Shown in pieces: positions 62,529-64,000 of a stretch of DNA of 64,000 bases; position 1 is the stretch's first letter, and every line of letters begins with the position of its first letter. The notes beneath the pieces are model-generated. The model did not search any database. It saw only the letters and a list, made by a program, of their open reading frames with translations, and was not told where the DNA came from. The DNA comes from Candidatus Brachythrix odensensis (GTDB taxonomy: Bacteria > Chloroflexota > Anaerolineae > J036 > Brachytrichaceae): positions 62,001 to 126,000 of the forward strand of contig JADKDT010000028.1 of NCBI GenBank assembly GCA_016714465.1. The letters run 5' to 3'. Both the position numbers and the translations under genes were made by a program.

Positions 62529-64000
62529 ATGCAAGGATATCGACCCGATAACCCGATGATCGTGCAAGGCGATCGAACCGTCCTGCTGGAGGTCGACAAC
62601 CCGCAGTACGCCGAAGCGCGAGACGCGCTGGCACGCTTTGCCGAGTTGGAAAAGAGCCCGGAATACGTTCACACCTACAGGGTTTCATCCCTGTCGCTGT
62701 GGAACGCGGCCGCGGCCGGGCTCGGCGCAAAGGCGATTCTGGGCGATCTGGAGCGTTTCTCAAAGTACCCGCTTCCGGACAACCTCCGGATCGACATTAC
62801 TGAAAGCATCGGCCGGTATGGGCGCATTCGGATCGTGGTCGTGGACGGCCGCATGCTCGTGGTGTCCGAAGACCGGACCCTGGTCGAAGAGCTTTCGCGC
62901 CACAAGCTCTTCGCCCCGCTGATCCTCGCCCGCCTGGACGTCAATACCTTTGAGATCAACCCGACCCACCGCGGCCAGGTAAAACGCGCCCTGATTCAGA
63001 TTGGTTATCCGGCCGAGGATCTGGCAGGCTATGTCGATGGGCAGCCTTTGGACGTCCAGCTTCGACATCTGACAGCTCAGGGCCTGCCGTTCGATTTGCG
63101 GGCATATCAAACTGACGCGGCTGATGTGTATTGGGCGGGCGGCAGCGCCGCCGGCGGCAGCGGCGTCATCGTGCTGCCCTGCGGCGCGGGCAAGACCATG
63201 GTTGGACTTGCGGCAATGGCGCGCACCCAGTGCGCGACCCTGATCCTCTGCCCCAACACCGTGGCGGTTCGGCAATGGATCCGCGAGCTGCTCGACAAGA
63301 CAAATCTGACCGAAGACCAGGTGGGCGAGTACACCGGGCTGCGCAAGCAGATCCGGCCGGTGACGGTGACCACCTATCAGGTCCTGACCTGGAAACCGCG
63401 CAAATCGAAATCCCTCTCAACCCAGCCCGCCCAAATCGAAGGCGAGGAGGAACAGGAGGCGCCCGCGCCCCGGAACAAGAAGGTGATCAGCGTGGAGGAA
63501 TACCCCCACATGCAGCTCTTCACCTCGCTTGACTGGGGCCTGATCATCTATGACGAGGCCCATCTGCTGCCGGCGCCCGTGTTCCGGGTCACGGCCGAGA
63601 TCCAGGCCCGCCGCCGGCTGGGGCTGACGGCCACCCTGGTGCGCGAGGATGGCCACGAGACCGACGTTTTCGCCCTGGTCGGCCCGAAGAAATACGATGT
63701 GCCGTGGAAGGATCTCGAGAAACAGGGCTGGATCGCCACCGCCGAATGCCACGAGATCCGAGTCAGCCTGGATGACGAGGACCGGATGGAATATGCGGTC
63801 GCGCCACAAGGCGAGAAATACCGTTTTGCCTCGGCCAACCGGAAGAAGCTTGGCGTGCTTTCGATGCTGGCCTCGAAGCATCGAGAGGATTCGGTCCTCA
63901 TCATCGGGCAGTATCTGGACCAGCTCGATGCCATCGCAAAACGAATTGAAGCGCCCTTGATTACGGGCGATACGCCCGTCCGCCAGCGCGAAATCCTGTA
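62529..64000 (+). CDS. XPB/Rad25-type DNA helicase, truncated by the window end
   Basis: An open frame of at least 490 residues running off the right edge. It has an N-terminal domain of XPB-like type, then a superfamily 2 core: Q-like motif DLRAYQTDAADVYWAG, Walker A VLPCGAGKTMVGLAAM, DEAH box IIYDEAHLLPAP and LGLTATLVREDGHETDVFAL, which is the XPB motif. Then ECHEIRV and VLIIGQYLDQLDAIA begin the second RecA domain. XPB-type enzymes act in repair or transcription-coupled processes. The start is ATG 62529; no strong ribosome-binding site is visible. Confidence 0.85.
   Translation, partial: MQGYRPDNPMIVQGDRTVLLEVDNPQYAEARDALARFAELEKSPEYVHTYRVSSLSLWNAAAAGLGAKAILGDLERFSKYPLPDNLRIDITESIGRYGRIRIVVVDGRMLVVSEDRTLVEELSRHKLFAPLILARLDVNTFEINPTHRGQVKRALIQIGYPAEDLAGYVDGQPLDVQLRHLTAQGLPFDLRAYQTDAADVYWAGGSAAGGSGVIVLPCGAGKTMVGLAAMARTQCATLILCPNTVAVRQWIRELLDKTNLTEDQVGEYTGLRKQIRPVTVTTYQVLTWKPRKSKSLSTQPAQIEGEEEQEAPAPRNKKVISVEEYPHMQLFTSLDWGLIIYDEAHLLPAPVFRVTAEIQARRRLGLTATLVREDGHETDVFALVGPKKYDVPWKDLEKQGWIATAECHEIRVSLDDEDRMEYAVAPQGEKYRFASANRKKLGVLSMLASKHREDSVLIIGQYLDQLDAIAKRIEAPLITGDTPVRQREIL

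Overview
The window is about 63% GC and gene-dense, with short intergenic gaps. The best fit is an uncultured aerobic member of the Chloroflexota, probably Anaerolineae-related. This is inferred from gene content, not from a marker tree. The main pointers are a caa3-type oxidase with an A2-type subunit I, a DnaD-like plus DnaC-like helicase-loading pair beside dnaB, a single-membrane-style cell-wall set (large PBP with a C-terminal beta domain, YbbR/CdaR, bactofilin, FtsB-like), secreted proteins with Pro/Thr/Ala-rich linkers, and no LPS or outer-membrane genes. Several genes carry one-base frameshifts, including the normally essential gyrA and gatA. The sequence is therefore probably a draft assembly with residual indel errors.

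Layout. 0.1-3.8 kb: a MITE-like element, then a TetR-led operon of membrane and flavodoxin-fold proteins. 3.8-6.6 kb: gyrA, reverse strand, frameshifted. 7-13.7 kb: a membrane glycosyltransferase, dnaB, DnaD-like, DnaC-like, and argH with an internal deletion. 13.7-20 kb: a TetR divergent from a radical SAM gene, a concanavalin-like protein ending in a second MITE, a GDP-mannose-dehydratase-like gene, and an MDR oxidoreductase. 19.5-21.7 kb: a chlI/chlD-type chelatase ATPase pair joined by a possible -1 frameshift site. 21.7-25.8 kb: a sugar decarboxylase, small membrane proteins, cysK and cysE. 26-28.9 kb: a 2-oxoacid:ferredoxin oxidoreductase operon (delta, alpha, beta, gamma). 28.9-37.6 kb: a flavoprotein, a PBP1-type enzyme, DinB, an MFS transporter and a SnoaL-like protein. 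37.7-45 kb: a STAND-type NTPase and the terminal oxidase cluster (YtkA-like, coxC, small subunit, ctaB, coxA, coxB). 45.3-51 kb: three paralogous secreted clan-A glycosidase-like proteins. 51-56 kb: aminotransferase, nucleotidyltransferase, gatA, gatC, bactofilin, FtsB-like, tRNA-Leu. 56-64 kb: M20 peptidase, YbbR, glnA with a structured leader, a CAP-domain protein, and the start of an XPB-type helicase.

The most distinctive non-coding feature is a family of long, almost perfect hyphenated palindromes with 17-32 bp arms and usually a 3-nt loop. About one sits in each medium-sized intergenic gap, whatever the gene orientation. The arm sequences differ between copies but pair exactly, and some copies form subfamilies with matched changes in both arms. 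Two other dispersed repeat families (an ATCCGCAGATT type and a GTCAGGTTTGG type) and the two MITE copies also lie in gaps.

Functionally the window combines replication (gyrA, dnaB with its loaders), aerobic respiration, ferredoxin-linked 2-oxoacid oxidation, cysteine and glutamine synthesis, envelope biogenesis and secreted carbohydrate-active proteins. There is no CRISPR array, no full insertion sequence, no rRNA and only one tRNA.
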